From contig NZ_JAOTIK010000002.1 of assembly GCF_030116705.1 (NCBI RefSeq), positions 434,001 through 498,000 of the forward strand: 64,000 nucleotides of DNA. Direction: 5' to 3'. This DNA is from Streptomyces sp. ML-6. GTDB lineage: Bacteria; Actinomycetota; Actinomycetes; Streptomycetales; Streptomycetaceae. The position numbers and the translations under genes are program-made. Every line of letters begins with the position of its first letter. Within the stretch, counting starts at the first letter, position 1. The notes under the pieces are model-generated. The model did not search any database, was not told where the DNA came from, and worked only from the letters and a program-made list of their open reading frames with translations. This document shows, in pieces, positions 34,280-44,322 of this stretch.

Positions 34280-34317
34280 CCGTCCCGTACCGTTCGGTGC
34301 GGAACGGTACGGGACGG
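34280..34317. terminator. 16-bp inverted repeat, bidirectional terminator
   Basis: A 16-bp perfect stem (34280-34295 with 34302-34317) closed by GGTGCG, between convergent PaaX and DUF3100 genes. The right arm sequence GGAACGGTAC is repeated twice more at 20-bp intervals. Confidence 0.75.
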
Positions 34318-34360
34318 TGGGGAACGGTACGGCGCGGTAGGGAACGGTACGGAACGGGGC
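34301..34360. repeat. Three 20-bp units beginning GGAACGGTACGG
   Basis: Three contiguous 20-mers share the first twelve bases. They extend the right arm of the terminator, so alternative pairings with the single left arm are possible. Confidence 0.7.
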
Positions 34361-34448
34361 GGCTGCGTCCGGCAGGACGGCTGCGAGGAAGCGGCCACCG
34401 CGCCGGAGCCCCGGTCCTGCTCGTACGGATCGACGGCACCGGCGAAGG

Positions 34449-35972
34449 TCAGCCCCACACGCCGAGGGTGAACTCCGCGATCACCGCCGAGAGCAGGAAC
34501 GAGGCGGTGATCGCGACGAGTCCGACCGGGATGATCTTCCAGCCGATGTGGCGCAGCAGCGGCAGGTCCTTGCCCAGTGACAGCCCCGCGAGGGTCAGCA
34601 TGATCGTGGCGATGGACAGGAAGTCCACCGAGCCGACCAGGCCGTTGAGGCTGTCGGAGGCGAAGAACCACGGGCTGGACACGTACGCGCCCACCGTGGT
34701 GACCCACACGATCGCGGAGACCTTCCGGCTGACCTTGGCGAGGAACAGGCCGAGCAGCACCAGGCCCAGCAGCACGGCGTAGCCGCCGACGATGTCCCAG
34801 CCGATCGTGCCGGCCGCGACGGAGGCGGTGCCGAGGCCGAGCACCGTCAGGACGCCGAGCGAGAGCCCGAGCGGGATCCTGATCTCGTCCGAGGCGGCGG
34901 CGACTTCCTCCCGGAAGGCGCGGTTCGCGGCTGCGTCGTCCTTCTGGACGGCCTGGGCCGCAGAAGCGGTCGGGGCAGTCGGGACGTCCAGGGCGGTCGG
35001 GACGGCAGACGCGGTCGGGCCAGTCGGGACGCCCGGGGCGGTCGGGACGGCAGACGCGGTCGGGGCGTCGGGAGTATTTGGAGCTTCCGGCGCGCCGGGG
35101 GCAGCCGAAACGGCCGGGGCGTCAGAGGTTTCGGGCGGCGTCGTCCCCGGCGTGCGGGTGCTCTGGCGGCGGGTGAGGAAGCGGTAGAACCGGTCCGCCA
35201 GCGGCAGTGCCACGTAGATGCCCACGTAGACCCCGAGGATGGTGGTGATGAGGTTCGACACCGCCGCCATGCCGAGGATGGCCTCTTCGTGCCCCGGGTA
35301 GGCGGCCACGATGCTGGCCGAGGAGGCGGCCATCATCGAACCCGAGCCGACGCCGGCGCCCATGGCGAGGGCCAGCGGGTCGAAGATGTTCCAGTTCGAC
35401 ACCAGCGAGGTCAGGAGCGTGATGAACACCGCTCCGAACATCGTGCCGAACACGTACATGGCCAGGACGCCGCGGTACTGGTCGGAGTCCGGCCCGTACT
35501 TCTCCGAGACCATCGCGAAGGACGGCTCGCGGTCCAGCGAGAAGGTGGCCCCGACCGTGGCCCTGCCCAGGCGCAGCAGGACGGCGAGCGGCAGGGCCAC
35601 CGCCACCGTGCCCAGGAGGTGGCCGATCTCCTGGAGCAGCAGCGCGGGCCCGGCCTTGACGAGCGTCGGCAGGCTGGGGCCGATGTTGAAGGCGAGCCGG
35701 GCGACGAGGAGCATCACGGCCACGCCGACGAGCGCGGACGCCACTTTCTGGAGGCGGATGCCGAGGGGGCGGACCTTCTGGACCGACACCAGCAGGCCCA
35801 GGATCAGCCCCCACACCATGGGGAAGACGATGACGGAACCGACGCCCAGGTCGATGTCGAGCTGCCCGACGGCCTGCACGACCAGGGCGATGACCAGGGC
35901 GAGAGCGGCGATCGGCAGGGTCTGACGCGGCCCGGCGACGCGGTCCTCGAGGCCGGTGGTGGGGGCGCTCAT
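34449..35972 (-). CDS. DUF3100 membrane protein (putative carboxylate transporter)
   Basis: A 507-residue protein with about ten to twelve hydrophobic helices (e.g. TLPIAALALVIALVVQAVGQ, VIVFPMVWGLILGLLVSV, IATIMLTLAGLSLGKDLPLL), belonging to DUF3100. A long cytoplasmic Pro/Ala/Thr linker of VPTAP repeats divides it near residues 280-340, separating two similar halves. Family members often sit beside M20 amidohydrolases, suggesting import of the substrate of those enzymes (inference). Its ATGA start overlaps the stop of the M20 gene, so it is translationally coupled as the last gene of the operon. Confidence 0.8.
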   Translation of the reverse strand: MSAPTTGLEDRVAGPRQTLPIAALALVIALVVQAVGQLDIDLGVGSVIVFPMVWGLILGLLVSVQKVRPLGIRLQKVASALVGVAVMLLVARLAFNIGPSLPTLVKAGPALLLQEIGHLLGTVAVALPLAVLLRLGRATVGATFSLDREPSFAMVSEKYGPDSDQYRGVLAMYVFGTMFGAVFITLLTSLVSNWNIFDPLALAMGAGVGSGSMMAASSASIVAAYPGHEEAILGMAAVSNLITTILGVYVGIYVALPLADRFYRFLTRRQSTRTPGTTPPETSDAPAVSAAPGAPEAPNTPDAPTASAVPTAPGVPTGPTASAVPTALDVPTAPTASAAQAVQKDDAAANRAFREEVAAASDEIRIPLGLSLGVLTVLGLGTASVAAGTIGWDIVGGYAVLLGLVLLGLFLAKVSRKVSAIVWVTTVGAYVSSPWFFASDSLNGLVGSVDFLSIATIMLTLAGLSLGKDLPLLRHIGWKIIPVGLVAITASFLLSAVIAEFTLGVWG

Positions 35973-37306
35973 GTCGTCACCACCCCCTCGCCGCCGTCGC
36001 GACGGTGGGCCGCGGCGACGAAACGCGGCCGGTGTTCGGTGTCGAGCGCCGCGTCCACGACGGTCCGGGCGAGGGCGCGGGCCGCCTCGAGCATCATGTC
36101 GTACGCCACGGGCGTGTCGGCGAGGGCCGCGAAGGCGTGGGAGTGGATGGGCGCCTCGGCTCCCGGGATGCTCAGCCACGGATGCAGGCTGGGGATGACC
36201 TGGCTGATGTTGCCCATGTCGGTCGAGCCGCCGACGAGCCGGCCGCCGGAGGTGACGTCCCGCCCGAAGGAGGCCATGGCCGCCGTCCAGAAGCCCGCCA
36301 GTGCTTCGTCCTGCACGAGCGGTTCGTAGAGCGGCTCGGTGGCCTCCACGGTCAGCTCGGTGCCGGTCGCCAGGGCCGCGCCCTCGAAGCACCGCCGGAC
36401 GCGCTCCAGCAGCGTCCCGTACTCGGGCAGGGTGAACGCCCGGCACTCGAAGTCGACGACGGCCCGCTCGGGAATGATGTTGGTGGCGGCACCGCCTTCG
36501 GAGACGAACAGCGCCACCCGCTGGTCGCCCGGCAGTTGCTGGCGCAGCAGACCGACGGCCACCTGGGAGAGCGTGGCGGCGTCGGCGGCGTTCACGCCCT
36601 GGTGGGGTGCGGCCGCGGCGTGCGCAGCGCGCCCCCGGAACACGGCCCGGTACCGGCCGACCGCCTGCGAGGTGCTGCCGGCGGGGTTGTGGCCGATCCC
36701 GTCCTGCACCGGGTGGACCATCAGGGCCAGGCCCACTCCGTCGAACGCGCCGGCCTCCAGCAGCAGCGCCTTGCCGCCGCCGTGCTCCTCGGCCGGGGTG
36801 CCGATCGCCTTCAGTGTGATGCCGAGTTCGTCGGCGTACGGGGCCAGGGCCAGTGCGGCGGCCACCGAGGCGCCGGCGATGAGGTGGTGGCCGCAGGCGT
36901 GGCCGATCTCGGGCAGCGCGTCGTACTCGACGCAGAGCGCGACCGTCAGCTCGCCGCTGCCCGCGGTGGCGGTGAACGCGGTCGGCAGGCCGCCCGTGCC
37001 GTGCTCGACCGTGAACCCGCCCCCGGCGAGCAGTTCGGTGATCGCGGCGGCGGCCCCGGTCTCCTGGAAGGCGGTCTCGGGGTGGGCGTGCAGGGTGCGT
37101 GCCAGTTCGAGCACGCGGTCCTGCCAGTCCGACACACCGGTGGAGGTGCCGGCCCTGAGCCGGTTGCGGACATCGGCTCCGGTGCCGGCTCCGGTCTCAG
37201 TTCCGGTGTGGGCTCCGGTGCCGGCTCCGGTCTCGGCTCCGTTGGCAGGGCCGGTCTCGGCGGGACTGGTGGGGCTGGTGGAACTGGTGAGATGGTTCGT
37301 GGCCAC
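35969..37306 (-). CDS. M20 family amidohydrolase (AbgB-like)
   Basis: A 445-residue zinc peptidase-type amidohydrolase. Metal and catalytic motifs are GHACGHHLIAG, IGTPAEEHGGGK (catalytic Glu pair) and a C-terminal HSHAF. The dimerisation-domain motif GRAAHAAAAPHQGVNAADA matches p-aminobenzoyl-glutamate hydrolase-like members, which cleave an amide to release an amino acid. The first 50 residues are Thr/Gly/Ala repeats (ETGAGTGAHTGTETGAGTG) and probably disordered. The GTG follows AGGAG. It is third in an operon with aldehyde dehydrogenase and reductase. Confidence 0.85.
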   Translation of the reverse strand: MATNHLTSSTSPTSPAETGPANGAETGAGTGAHTGTETGAGTGADVRNRLRAGTSTGVSDWQDRVLELARTLHAHPETAFQETGAAAAITELLAGGGFTVEHGTGGLPTAFTATAGSGELTVALCVEYDALPEIGHACGHHLIAGASVAAALALAPYADELGITLKAIGTPAEEHGGGKALLLEAGAFDGVGLALMVHPVQDGIGHNPAGSTSQAVGRYRAVFRGRAAHAAAAPHQGVNAADAATLSQVAVGLLRQQLPGDQRVALFVSEGGAATNIIPERAVVDFECRAFTLPEYGTLLERVRRCFEGAALATGTELTVEATEPLYEPLVQDEALAGFWTAAMASFGRDVTSGGRLVGGSTDMGNISQVIPSLHPWLSIPGAEAPIHSHAFAALADTPVAYDMMLEAARALARTVVDAALDTEHRPRFVAAAHRRDGGEGVVTT

Positions 37307-37314
37307 GGTGTCTC

Positions 37315-38877
37315 CTAGTAGCTCAGGGAGGGGAACGGGGCGCCGGCGGCCCGGGTGGGCGTCCAGACGGCCTTGGTCTGCGTGTACTCGTCCAGCACTC
37401 CGGGGCCGGAGGAACGGCCGTGCCCGGAGTCCCCGAAGCCGCCGAAGGGCACCGCGACGTGGATGGTCTTGTAGGCGTTGATCCAGAAGGTGCCGGCCTT
37501 CACGGCACGTGCCACGTGGTGGGCGCGGGCGACGTCCTGGGTCCAGACCGCCCCGGCCAGGCCGAAGTCCGTGGCGTTGGCGCGGGCGACGGCCTCCGCC
37601 TCGGTGTCGAAGGCGTCGGCGCCGACCACCGGCCCGAAGACCTCGGTGGTCTCCAGCGGGTTGGCGGGCGTGACCCCGTCCAGCAGGGTGGGCGGCACCC
37701 AGTGTCCGCCCGCCAGTGCCGAGCCGGTGAGCCGGTCGGGCAGCCGGGTGCCGGTCACCCGACGGGCGCCTCCGGCGAGCCCGGCCTCGATCAGCGAGGT
37801 GACGGTGCCGAACTGGGGCCGGGTGATGATGGGGCCGACCTCGGTGGCGGGGTCGAGGGGGTCGCCCAGCCTCAGCCGGGACGCCCGCTCGGCCACGCGC
37901 GCGATGAACTCCGCGTGCACGGAACGCTCCACGAGCAGCCTGGAGCCGGCCACGCACGACTGGCCCGCTCCGGAGAAGACGGCCGACACGGCGCCGTCGG
38001 CCGCCCGGTCCAGGTCGGCGTCGGCGAAGACGATGTTGGCGCTCTTGCCACCGAGTTCGAGGACGGTCGGGATGCCGGCACCCGCCGCGGCGACCGCCAC
38101 CCGGCGGCCGGTGGCGACCGAACCGATGAAGGACACCTTGCCGACCCGGGGGTCGGCGGTGAGGGCGGCACCGACGGTGGTGCCGAGGCCGGTGGCGACG
38201 TTGAACACCCCGTCCGGCAGCCCCGCCCGGTGGGCCAGCTGGGCCAGCCGCAGGGTGGAGGCCGGGGTGAACTCGCTGGGCTTGACGACGACGGCGTTGC
38301 CGGCCGCGAGCGGTGCGGCCGAGTTCCAGCCGCCCGTGAACAGGGGCGCGTTCCACGGGGTGACGGCCACCACGACACCCCAGGGGACCCGTTCGGTGTA
38401 GGTGTGCCAGTTGCCCGGTACGGGGATCGTGTGGCCCAGCAGTTTGTCCGCCCACCCCGCGTAGTAGCCGAACATCTCGGCGACCTTGGCGGCCTCGGCG
38501 CGGGTGTCGCGTACGGGCTTTCCGGTGGTGGCGGATTCCAGGAGGGCGAGTTCCTCGGTGTGGGCGCCGATCGTCCGGGCCACCTCGCGCAGGATCGCGG
38601 CCCGTTCGAACGGGTCGGTCGCGGCCCACACCTCGGCCCCGCGGACGGCGGAGGCCAGCACGGCGTCGGCCCCCTCGGCCCCGGCATCGGCGTAGTCGGC
38701 GAAGCCCTCTCCGGTCGCGGCGGCGGTGAGGTGCACCCTCTCGCCGCCACCGGTGACGACCCGGCCGTCGACGAACGAGCCGAGGCCCTGCGGGAAGGCG
38801 GCGTCGAGAGCGGCACGGGCGGTGGCGGCGCCGGACGTGCCCGGGGCCGACGGGAAGGCAGTGGTGGTGGTGCTCAT
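37315..38877 (-). CDS. Aldehyde dehydrogenase
   Basis: A 520-residue NAD(P)-dependent aldehyde dehydrogenase oxidising an aldehyde to its acid. It has VTPWNAPLF, catalytic Glu in LELGGKSANIV and catalytic Cys in FSGAGQSCVAGSRLL. The C-terminal PFGGFGDSGHGRSSG is the oligomerisation/betaine-aldehyde-like end. The ATG overlaps the stop of the upstream reductase (ATGA); the M20 gene follows after eight bases, so one transcript is expected. The substrate is unknown; the operon suggests an amide- or amino-acid-derived aldehyde. Confidence 0.93.
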   Translation of the reverse strand: MSTTTTAFPSAPGTSGAATARAALDAAFPQGLGSFVDGRVVTGGGERVHLTAAATGEGFADYADAGAEGADAVLASAVRGAEVWAATDPFERAAILREVARTIGAHTEELALLESATTGKPVRDTRAEAAKVAEMFGYYAGWADKLLGHTIPVPGNWHTYTERVPWGVVVAVTPWNAPLFTGGWNSAAPLAAGNAVVVKPSEFTPASTLRLAQLAHRAGLPDGVFNVATGLGTTVGAALTADPRVGKVSFIGSVATGRRVAVAAAGAGIPTVLELGGKSANIVFADADLDRAADGAVSAVFSGAGQSCVAGSRLLVERSVHAEFIARVAERASRLRLGDPLDPATEVGPIITRPQFGTVTSLIEAGLAGGARRVTGTRLPDRLTGSALAGGHWVPPTLLDGVTPANPLETTEVFGPVVGADAFDTEAEAVARANATDFGLAGAVWTQDVARAHHVARAVKAGTFWINAYKTIHVAVPFGGFGDSGHGRSSGPGVLDEYTQTKAVWTPTRAAGAPFPSLSY

Positions 38878-39761
38878 GCTGCGGTGGCTCCTTCGGAGGT
38901 GAGGGAGGGGGCTACGGTGCGGGCGATCTCGGTGAAGTCGGCGTCGGGGCCGAGCGCGGCCAGGGCCTCCTGCCAGATGTGGCTGGCGGCGGCCAGCAGG
39001 TGCGGGGTCGCCCCGCGCCGCCCGGCGGTCTCGACGGCGAGTGCGGCGTCCCGGGCCATGAGTCCCAGGGCGAAGCCGGAGTCGTAGGTACCGGTGAGCA
39101 CCCAGTCCGGGTACATCGCCGCGGACGCCTTGCTGGCGCCGGACGCGCCGCTGATGCCCGCCGCCGCGGCGGCGGGATCGACGCCGTACGCCTTCGCCAC
39201 GGCGAGGGCCTCGCCGACCGCGACCAGGTTGACCGCCGCGAGGACGTTGTTGAGGAGCTTGACCACGTTTCCGGCGCCGGGGGCGCCGAGGTGGCGGTAC
39301 CGGCCGCCGGTGAGCGCGTCCAGGACGGGCCGGGCCGCGTCGAGCGCGTCGGGTTCGGCGCCGACGAACGCGGTGAGCCGGCCGGCGGCCGCGCCTTCGC
39401 GGCCGCCCGAGACGGGGGCGTCCACGAAGGCCACGCCCTGTTCCGCCGCGAGGGCCGCGACCTCGGCGGACGTGCCCGGTTCCGACGTCGTGGTGTCGAC
39501 GACGGCGCGTGTGCCCGGCCGCGCCAGCAGAGCGGGCACGGTCGCCTCGACCACCCGGGCCGAGGGCAGCGACAGGAGCACGTAGGGCGTACCGGCCAGC
39601 CGGTCGAGGTCCTCGACGACCTCCACGCCTTCCTCCCCGGCGGCGGACCGGGCGGCGGGCGCCGGATCGAATCCGCGTACCCGCCACCCCGCACGCAGCA
39701 GGGTGGCGGCCATGGCACCGCCCATCGAGCCGAGGCCGACGACGGCGATGTGCTTGCTCAT
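38874..39761 (-). CDS. NAD(P)-dependent reductase, 3-hydroxyisobutyrate dehydrogenase-like
   Basis: A 295-residue beta-hydroxyacid dehydrogenase. It has the N-terminal Rossmann motif IAVVGLGSMGGAMAATLLRAG, the substrate loop FVDAPVSGGREGA and the catalytic Lys in GAGNVVKLLNNVLAA. It would oxidise a hydroxy acid or reduce a semialdehyde. First gene of the four-gene operon; AGGAG lies eleven bases before the ATG. The semialdehyde it makes or uses may be linked to the aldehyde dehydrogenase next to it. Confidence 0.9.
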   Translation of the reverse strand: MSKHIAVVGLGSMGGAMAATLLRAGWRVRGFDPAPAARSAAGEEGVEVVEDLDRLAGTPYVLLSLPSARVVEATVPALLARPGTRAVVDTTTSEPGTSAEVAALAAEQGVAFVDAPVSGGREGAAAGRLTAFVGAEPDALDAARPVLDALTGGRYRHLGAPGAGNVVKLLNNVLAAVNLVAVGEALAVAKAYGVDPAAAAAGISGASGASKASAAMYPDWVLTGTYDSGFALGLMARDAALAVETAGRRGATPHLLAAASHIWQEALAALGPDADFTEIARTVAPSLTSEGATAA

Positions 39762-40227
39762 CAGTTCAGTGCTCCTGTCATGAGGGGATGTGTGCGTACG
39801 GACCCGGGCGAGGCCGGGGAAAGGGCCTCGGCGGCCCGGGGGAAACGGTTCTCAGTGGTCCCGGCGGGCCTTGGGAAGCGGCCCTCGGGAAGGGGCCGGT
39901 CCGGGATGCAAGGCCATCGGCACGACGGGCGCGACCGGCGCGGCCGGCGCTCGCACGCGGCATCGAAAGGGGTGGGTCGAAAGGCGCGCAGGCACACAGA
40001 AACGTAGGTGTGCAGGCGCTCGGGCTCCGGGGCGGCACCGGTCGGGTGGCGCGGGAGCGGGTGCGGCGGGGGGCGGCCGCGAGGGATGGGGCGCGCCGCC
40101 CGGAAGGGGACTGTGCTGGGGGGTGGCCAGGGGTTGTGCGGGGATCGGTTGTGCTCGGGGTTGTGTCTGGGATGTTGCCGACCGCGCGGACCGGATCGGA
40201 CGTCCGCGCGGCACGAGGGGGAACGGT
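39762..40227. other. Operon leader region, no gene
   Basis: The 466 bases between the RpiR gene and the operon it probably controls. It must hold the operon promoter, but no clear -10/-35 pair or copy of the CTGCAAAC operator was found. Several open frames lack ribosome sites. Confidence 0.4.
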
Positions 40228-41103
40228 TCAGTCGAGGTAGACGTCCAGGTCCTTCCAGAGTTGCTGGGTGCGGCGGATGGCGGCGCGGCTGCGCTCGGGC
40301 CGGGCCGTCTGCATGCCGGCGAGGAGTCCGTAGACCACCGAGGTGGCGGCCGTGACGGACTGGAAGAAGGAGATGCCCTCCGACGGCACGATCAGCAGGT
40401 GGTGGGCGATGGAGGTGGCGAGCCGGCCACGCCGCATGTCGGTGATCGCCACCACCGTGGCGCCCGCCGCACGGGCCGCGTCGGCGGCGACGATGATCTG
40501 TTTCATGGAGCGCCACATGTTGACGACCACGAGCACGTCGCCCGGACCGAGACAGTTGACGGCGGTCGCCAGGTGGACACCGGCCCGGTTCTCCAGTGTG
40601 ACGGGGTAGCCCATGGTGGAGCCGAGGTGGGCCATGACAGTGGCCGGACCGGCGAAGGAGCCTGCCCCGACCACCAGGATCGACCGGGCCGAGGCCAGGG
40701 TGGCGATGGCCGCCTCCGCGTCGGCGGCGGAGTTGCTCTCCAGGGTCTGGCGCAGGTTCTCGATGTCGTGCGTGAGGGAGTCGTGCAGCGGGCTGCGGTG
40801 CTCGCCGTGTTCGGTCAGGGTCTCCTCGGTGGAGATGTGCACCAGGTAGCGGGCCCGCAACTCGCGTTGCAGATCCGGCCAGCCCCGGTAGCCCAGCGTC
40901 TGGGCCGCCCGCACCACCGTCGAGCTGTTCACGTCCGCCCGTTCGGCGATCTCCGCGATCTCCGCGTACGAGGACAGCTGCGGGTTGCGGACGATGACGT
41001 CGACGACCCGGGCCTGGGCCTTGGACAACGGCACGTCGGGCAGGGCGTCGCCCAGCCACTGGCCGTCGCCGTCGGTGGGGTCATGGTTCTGCGATGCGGA
41101 CAC
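40228..41103 (-). CDS. MurR/RpiR family regulator
   Basis: A 291-residue regulator. An N-terminal RpiR helix-turn-helix (LSKAQARVVDVIVRNPQLSSYAEIAEIAERADVNSSTVVRAAQTLGY) is followed by a SIS domain (SILVVGAGSFAGPATVMAHLGSTMGYPV) that binds phosphosugars or other anionic ligands. GTG start; AAGG five bases upstream. It precedes the reductase/ALDH/M20/DUF3100 operon in the same direction. A palindrome in its own upstream region suggests autoregulation. Confidence 0.9.
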   Translation of the reverse strand: MSASQNHDPTDGDGQWLGDALPDVPLSKAQARVVDVIVRNPQLSSYAEIAEIAERADVNSSTVVRAAQTLGYRGWPDLQRELRARYLVHISTEETLTEHGEHRSPLHDSLTHDIENLRQTLESNSAADAEAAIATLASARSILVVGAGSFAGPATVMAHLGSTMGYPVTLENRAGVHLATAVNCLGPGDVLVVVNMWRSMKQIIVAADAARAAGATVVAITDMRRGRLATSIAHHLLIVPSEGISFFQSVTAATSVVYGLLAGMQTARPERSRAAIRRTQQLWKDLDVYLD

Positions 41104-41135
41104 GGGCCTTGCTCCCTGGTACGAGACGCAGCATT

Positions 41136-41180
41136 CTGCAAACCTGTTTGCAGGACCGTACCTCGCAATTGCGTTTGCAG
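41136..41180. promoter_or_regulatory. RpiR operator candidates CTGCAAAC/GTTTGCAG
   Basis: A perfect 8-bp inverted repeat with a CT spacer (41136-41153) and, 27 bases on, a repeated GTTTGCAG half-site (41173-41180) next to GCAATTGC. They lie 33-77 bases upstream of the RpiR start, where a repressor could block its promoter. Confidence 0.65.
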
Positions 41181-41317
41181 GAACCCCTGATTCCGCTGCG
41201 GACAGCGAGCCCGCACCACCGCGCCGCTGCACTGCCGCCGTGCCACCACCGTGCCGCTGCCCGGGAACGCCCGAGCCCGGCTGGTACAAGGGCTGTACCG
41301 GCCGGGCTCGAAACCCG

Positions 41318-42251
<934 letters not shown>

Positions 42252-42271
42252 GCATGACTCCGGAAGGAAGA

Positions 42272-42289
42272 TATACCCACGGGGGTATA
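42272..42289. promoter_or_regulatory. CstR-type operator TATACCC-ACGG-GGGTATA
   Basis: A perfect 7-bp inverted repeat 20 bases upstream of the rhodanese-DUF2892 start. CsoR/CstR repressors bind TACCC...GGGTA palindromes, and the CstR-like gene is two genes away. Confidence 0.8.
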
Positions 42290-42432
42290 CGAGGGGATGC
42301 GAGGGGGTTGTGCGGGCTTGGGGCACGGGGGCGTACGGCCCCGGGCGGGGCGTACGGACCTGAGCGGGGGACGTACGAGCCCGGGTGGGGCGTACGCCCC
42401 TGGGGAGCCGTCGACCGGCGGCTCGCGGGCGG

Positions 42433-43821
42433 TCAGGCGCCGGTGGATTCCGCGGCGAGGGCCCAGGCCGCGTAGCCGCCGAGGATGTCGGAGACGTCCT
42501 CGGCACCGCGGTGGCGCAGGAGGCTGGCCGCGATGGAGGAGCGGTGGCCGCCGGCGCAGTGCAGGACGAGCGGCCGGTCGGTGGGGAGTTCGGCCGCCCG
42601 CGCGGCCAGTTCGCTCAGCGGGATGTGCAGGGCCTCGGGGATGAAGCCGTTGGCCTCGCGCTCGCCGCAGGTGCGGACGTCCACGACGACGGGCGGGTTG
42701 TCGCCGGCGAGGGCGGCCTTCAGGTGCGCGGCGGTGAGGCGGCTGGCGGGGGTGACCTCGTCCTCCATCGCCCTGAGGGCGTCCTCGGGGTTGCGCAGGT
42801 AGCCCGCCACCCGGTCGAAGCCGATGCGGGCGAGGCGGGTGACGACCTCCTCCTCGCGGTTCTGCGGTGCCATGACGACCAGTTCGCCGGCCGGGTCGAG
42901 GACGGTGCCGGCCTGTTCGGCGAACCGGCCGTCGGCGGGCACGTTGACCGCGCCGCGCAGGTGCCCGGCGGCGAACTCCTGCGGGTCACGGGCGTCGACG
43001 ACGACCGCACCGCCCTCCCTCAGCCCGGCGAACTCCTCCAGCGTCAGGGGCCGGGTCGCCGCCGTCGCGTCGTAGCGGACGCGGTCCTTGCGGTTGAGCT
43101 CCGCGTCGTAGGCGAAGTAGCCGGGCGCGGCGGGCTGGCCGGCGGTGACGAGCGCGACGAACTCCTCGCGACCCATCGGGGCGCAGGCGTAGTTGGTGGC
43201 GCGCTGCTCACCGATGGTCGACTGCTTCTCCGTCGAGAGGTTCTTGCCGCAGGCGGAGCCGGCGCCGTGCGCGGGGAAGACGCGGACCTCGTCGGGCAGG
43301 GACATCAGCTTGTTCTGGACGCTGTCGTGGAGCATCCCGCCCAGTTCCTCGGCGGTCACGCCCACGGAGGCGAGCAGGTCGGGGCGGCCGACGTCGCCGA
43401 TGAAGAGCGCGTCGCCGGTCAGGACGCCGTACGGGACGGTGTCGTCGGCCCGCTCGTACACGAGGACGCTGATCGACTCCGGGGTGTGTCCCGGGGTCTC
43501 CATGATCTCCAGAGTGACGTCACCGAGGGAGATCCGCTCGCCCTCCGCCAGCTTGCGGATGGGGTACTCGGTCTCGGCGCGGTGGCCGTAGCCGATCCAG
43601 GCGCCGGTCGCGTCCGCCATCTCCAGGTGGCCGGCGACGAAGTCGGCGTGGAAGTGGGTGTTGATGACGCCGACCACGGTGAGGCCCCGGGCGCGGGCGT
43701 CGGCCAGGTACTCGGAGACGTCACGACGCGGGTCGACGACCACCGCCCGACCGGTCCCCTCGTCGGCGATCATGTACGACGCCTGGGAGAGGCAGTCGAG
43801 GTAGTACTGGGTGAAGAACAC
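42433..43821 (-). CDS. Persulfide dioxygenase-rhodanese fusion (MBL fold)
   Basis: A 462-residue fusion. The N-terminal metallo-beta-lactamase domain (1-250) has THFHADFVAGH (HxHxDH iron site), ETPGHTPES and GDALFIGDVGR, as in ETHE1-like persulfide dioxygenases, which oxidise glutathione-type persulfides to sulfite. Two rhodanese domains follow. The first has LVVMAPQNREEE where the catalytic Cys should be (inactive); the second has LVLHCAGGHRSS (active Cys). The GTG is chosen because AGGAGGG lies eight bases upstream. It forms a sulfide-detoxification group with the neighbouring rhodaneses. Confidence 0.92.
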   Translation of the reverse strand: MFFTQYYLDCLSQASYMIADEGTGRAVVVDPRRDVSEYLADARARGLTVVGVINTHFHADFVAGHLEMADATGAWIGYGHRAETEYPIRKLAEGERISLGDVTLEIMETPGHTPESISVLVYERADDTVPYGVLTGDALFIGDVGRPDLLASVGVTAEELGGMLHDSVQNKLMSLPDEVRVFPAHGAGSACGKNLSTEKQSTIGEQRATNYACAPMGREEFVALVTAGQPAAPGYFAYDAELNRKDRVRYDATAATRPLTLEEFAGLREGGAVVVDARDPQEFAAGHLRGAVNVPADGRFAEQAGTVLDPAGELVVMAPQNREEEVVTRLARIGFDRVAGYLRNPEDALRAMEDEVTPASRLTAAHLKAALAGDNPPVVVDVRTCGEREANGFIPEALHIPLSELAARAAELPTDRPLVLHCAGGHRSSIAASLLRHRGAEDVSDILGGYAAWALAAESTGA

Positions 43822-43928
43822 GGCGATTTCCCTCCTGAGGAACACTCACCCGCGGCGGGTGCGAAAGGTTGGGTCACGGGGCGGCGCGCCCCCTGGGACG
43901 GGACCGGCCGACCGGCCGGCTCGGGCGA

Positions 43929-44243
43929 TCAGGCGTCCGCGCCGCTCACCAGCGGCCGGCCTGTCCGGGCCCAGCCCGCGGTGCCGTCCGTGACCGAGAG
44001 CGCGTCGACCCCGCGGGCCACGAGCTGCGCGGCGGCCCACAGACTCCGGTTGCCGCTCACGCAGATCACGTACACCGGCCCGCCCGTGGGCAGGGCGTAG
44101 GGGACGGAGTCGAACGCGGACAGCGGTGCGCTGTGGACACCCGGCACATGCCCGGCCAGGTACTCGTCGGGCTCACGGACGTCGATGACGAACGCGCCGG
44201 CGGCCAGTTCCGCGGCGAAGACCTCCAGGTCCACTTCACACAT
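43929..44243 (-). CDS. Single-domain rhodanese
   Basis: A 104-residue cytoplasmic sulfurtransferase. FVIDVREPDEYLAGHVPGVHSAPLS is the N-terminal rhodanese signature and VYVICVSGNRSLWAAAQL the active-site loop with its Cys. It would pass sulfane sulfur to acceptors such as thiols or cyanide. Two CstR-type operators lie within 100 bases upstream, so it is probably the first gene of a CstR-controlled unit that includes the persulfide dioxygenase 107 bases downstream. Confidence 0.9.
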   Translation of the reverse strand: MCEVDLEVFAAELAAGAFVIDVREPDEYLAGHVPGVHSAPLSAFDSVPYALPTGGPVYVICVSGNRSLWAAAQLVARGVDALSVTDGTAGWARTGRPLVSGADA

Positions 44244-44267
44244 CGAGGCATCCCTCGCTCTCTCGAG

Positions 44268-44281
44268 TACCCCCCGGGGTA
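44268..44281. promoter_or_regulatory. CstR-type operator TACCCC-CC-GGGGTA
   Basis: An inverted repeat 25 bases upstream of the single-domain rhodanese. Same half-site type as the one at 42272-42289. Confidence 0.7.
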
Positions 44282-44322
44282 TTTATGTACTCGACCGTAA
44301 GTCGCCCCGCACAAGAAGTCAA

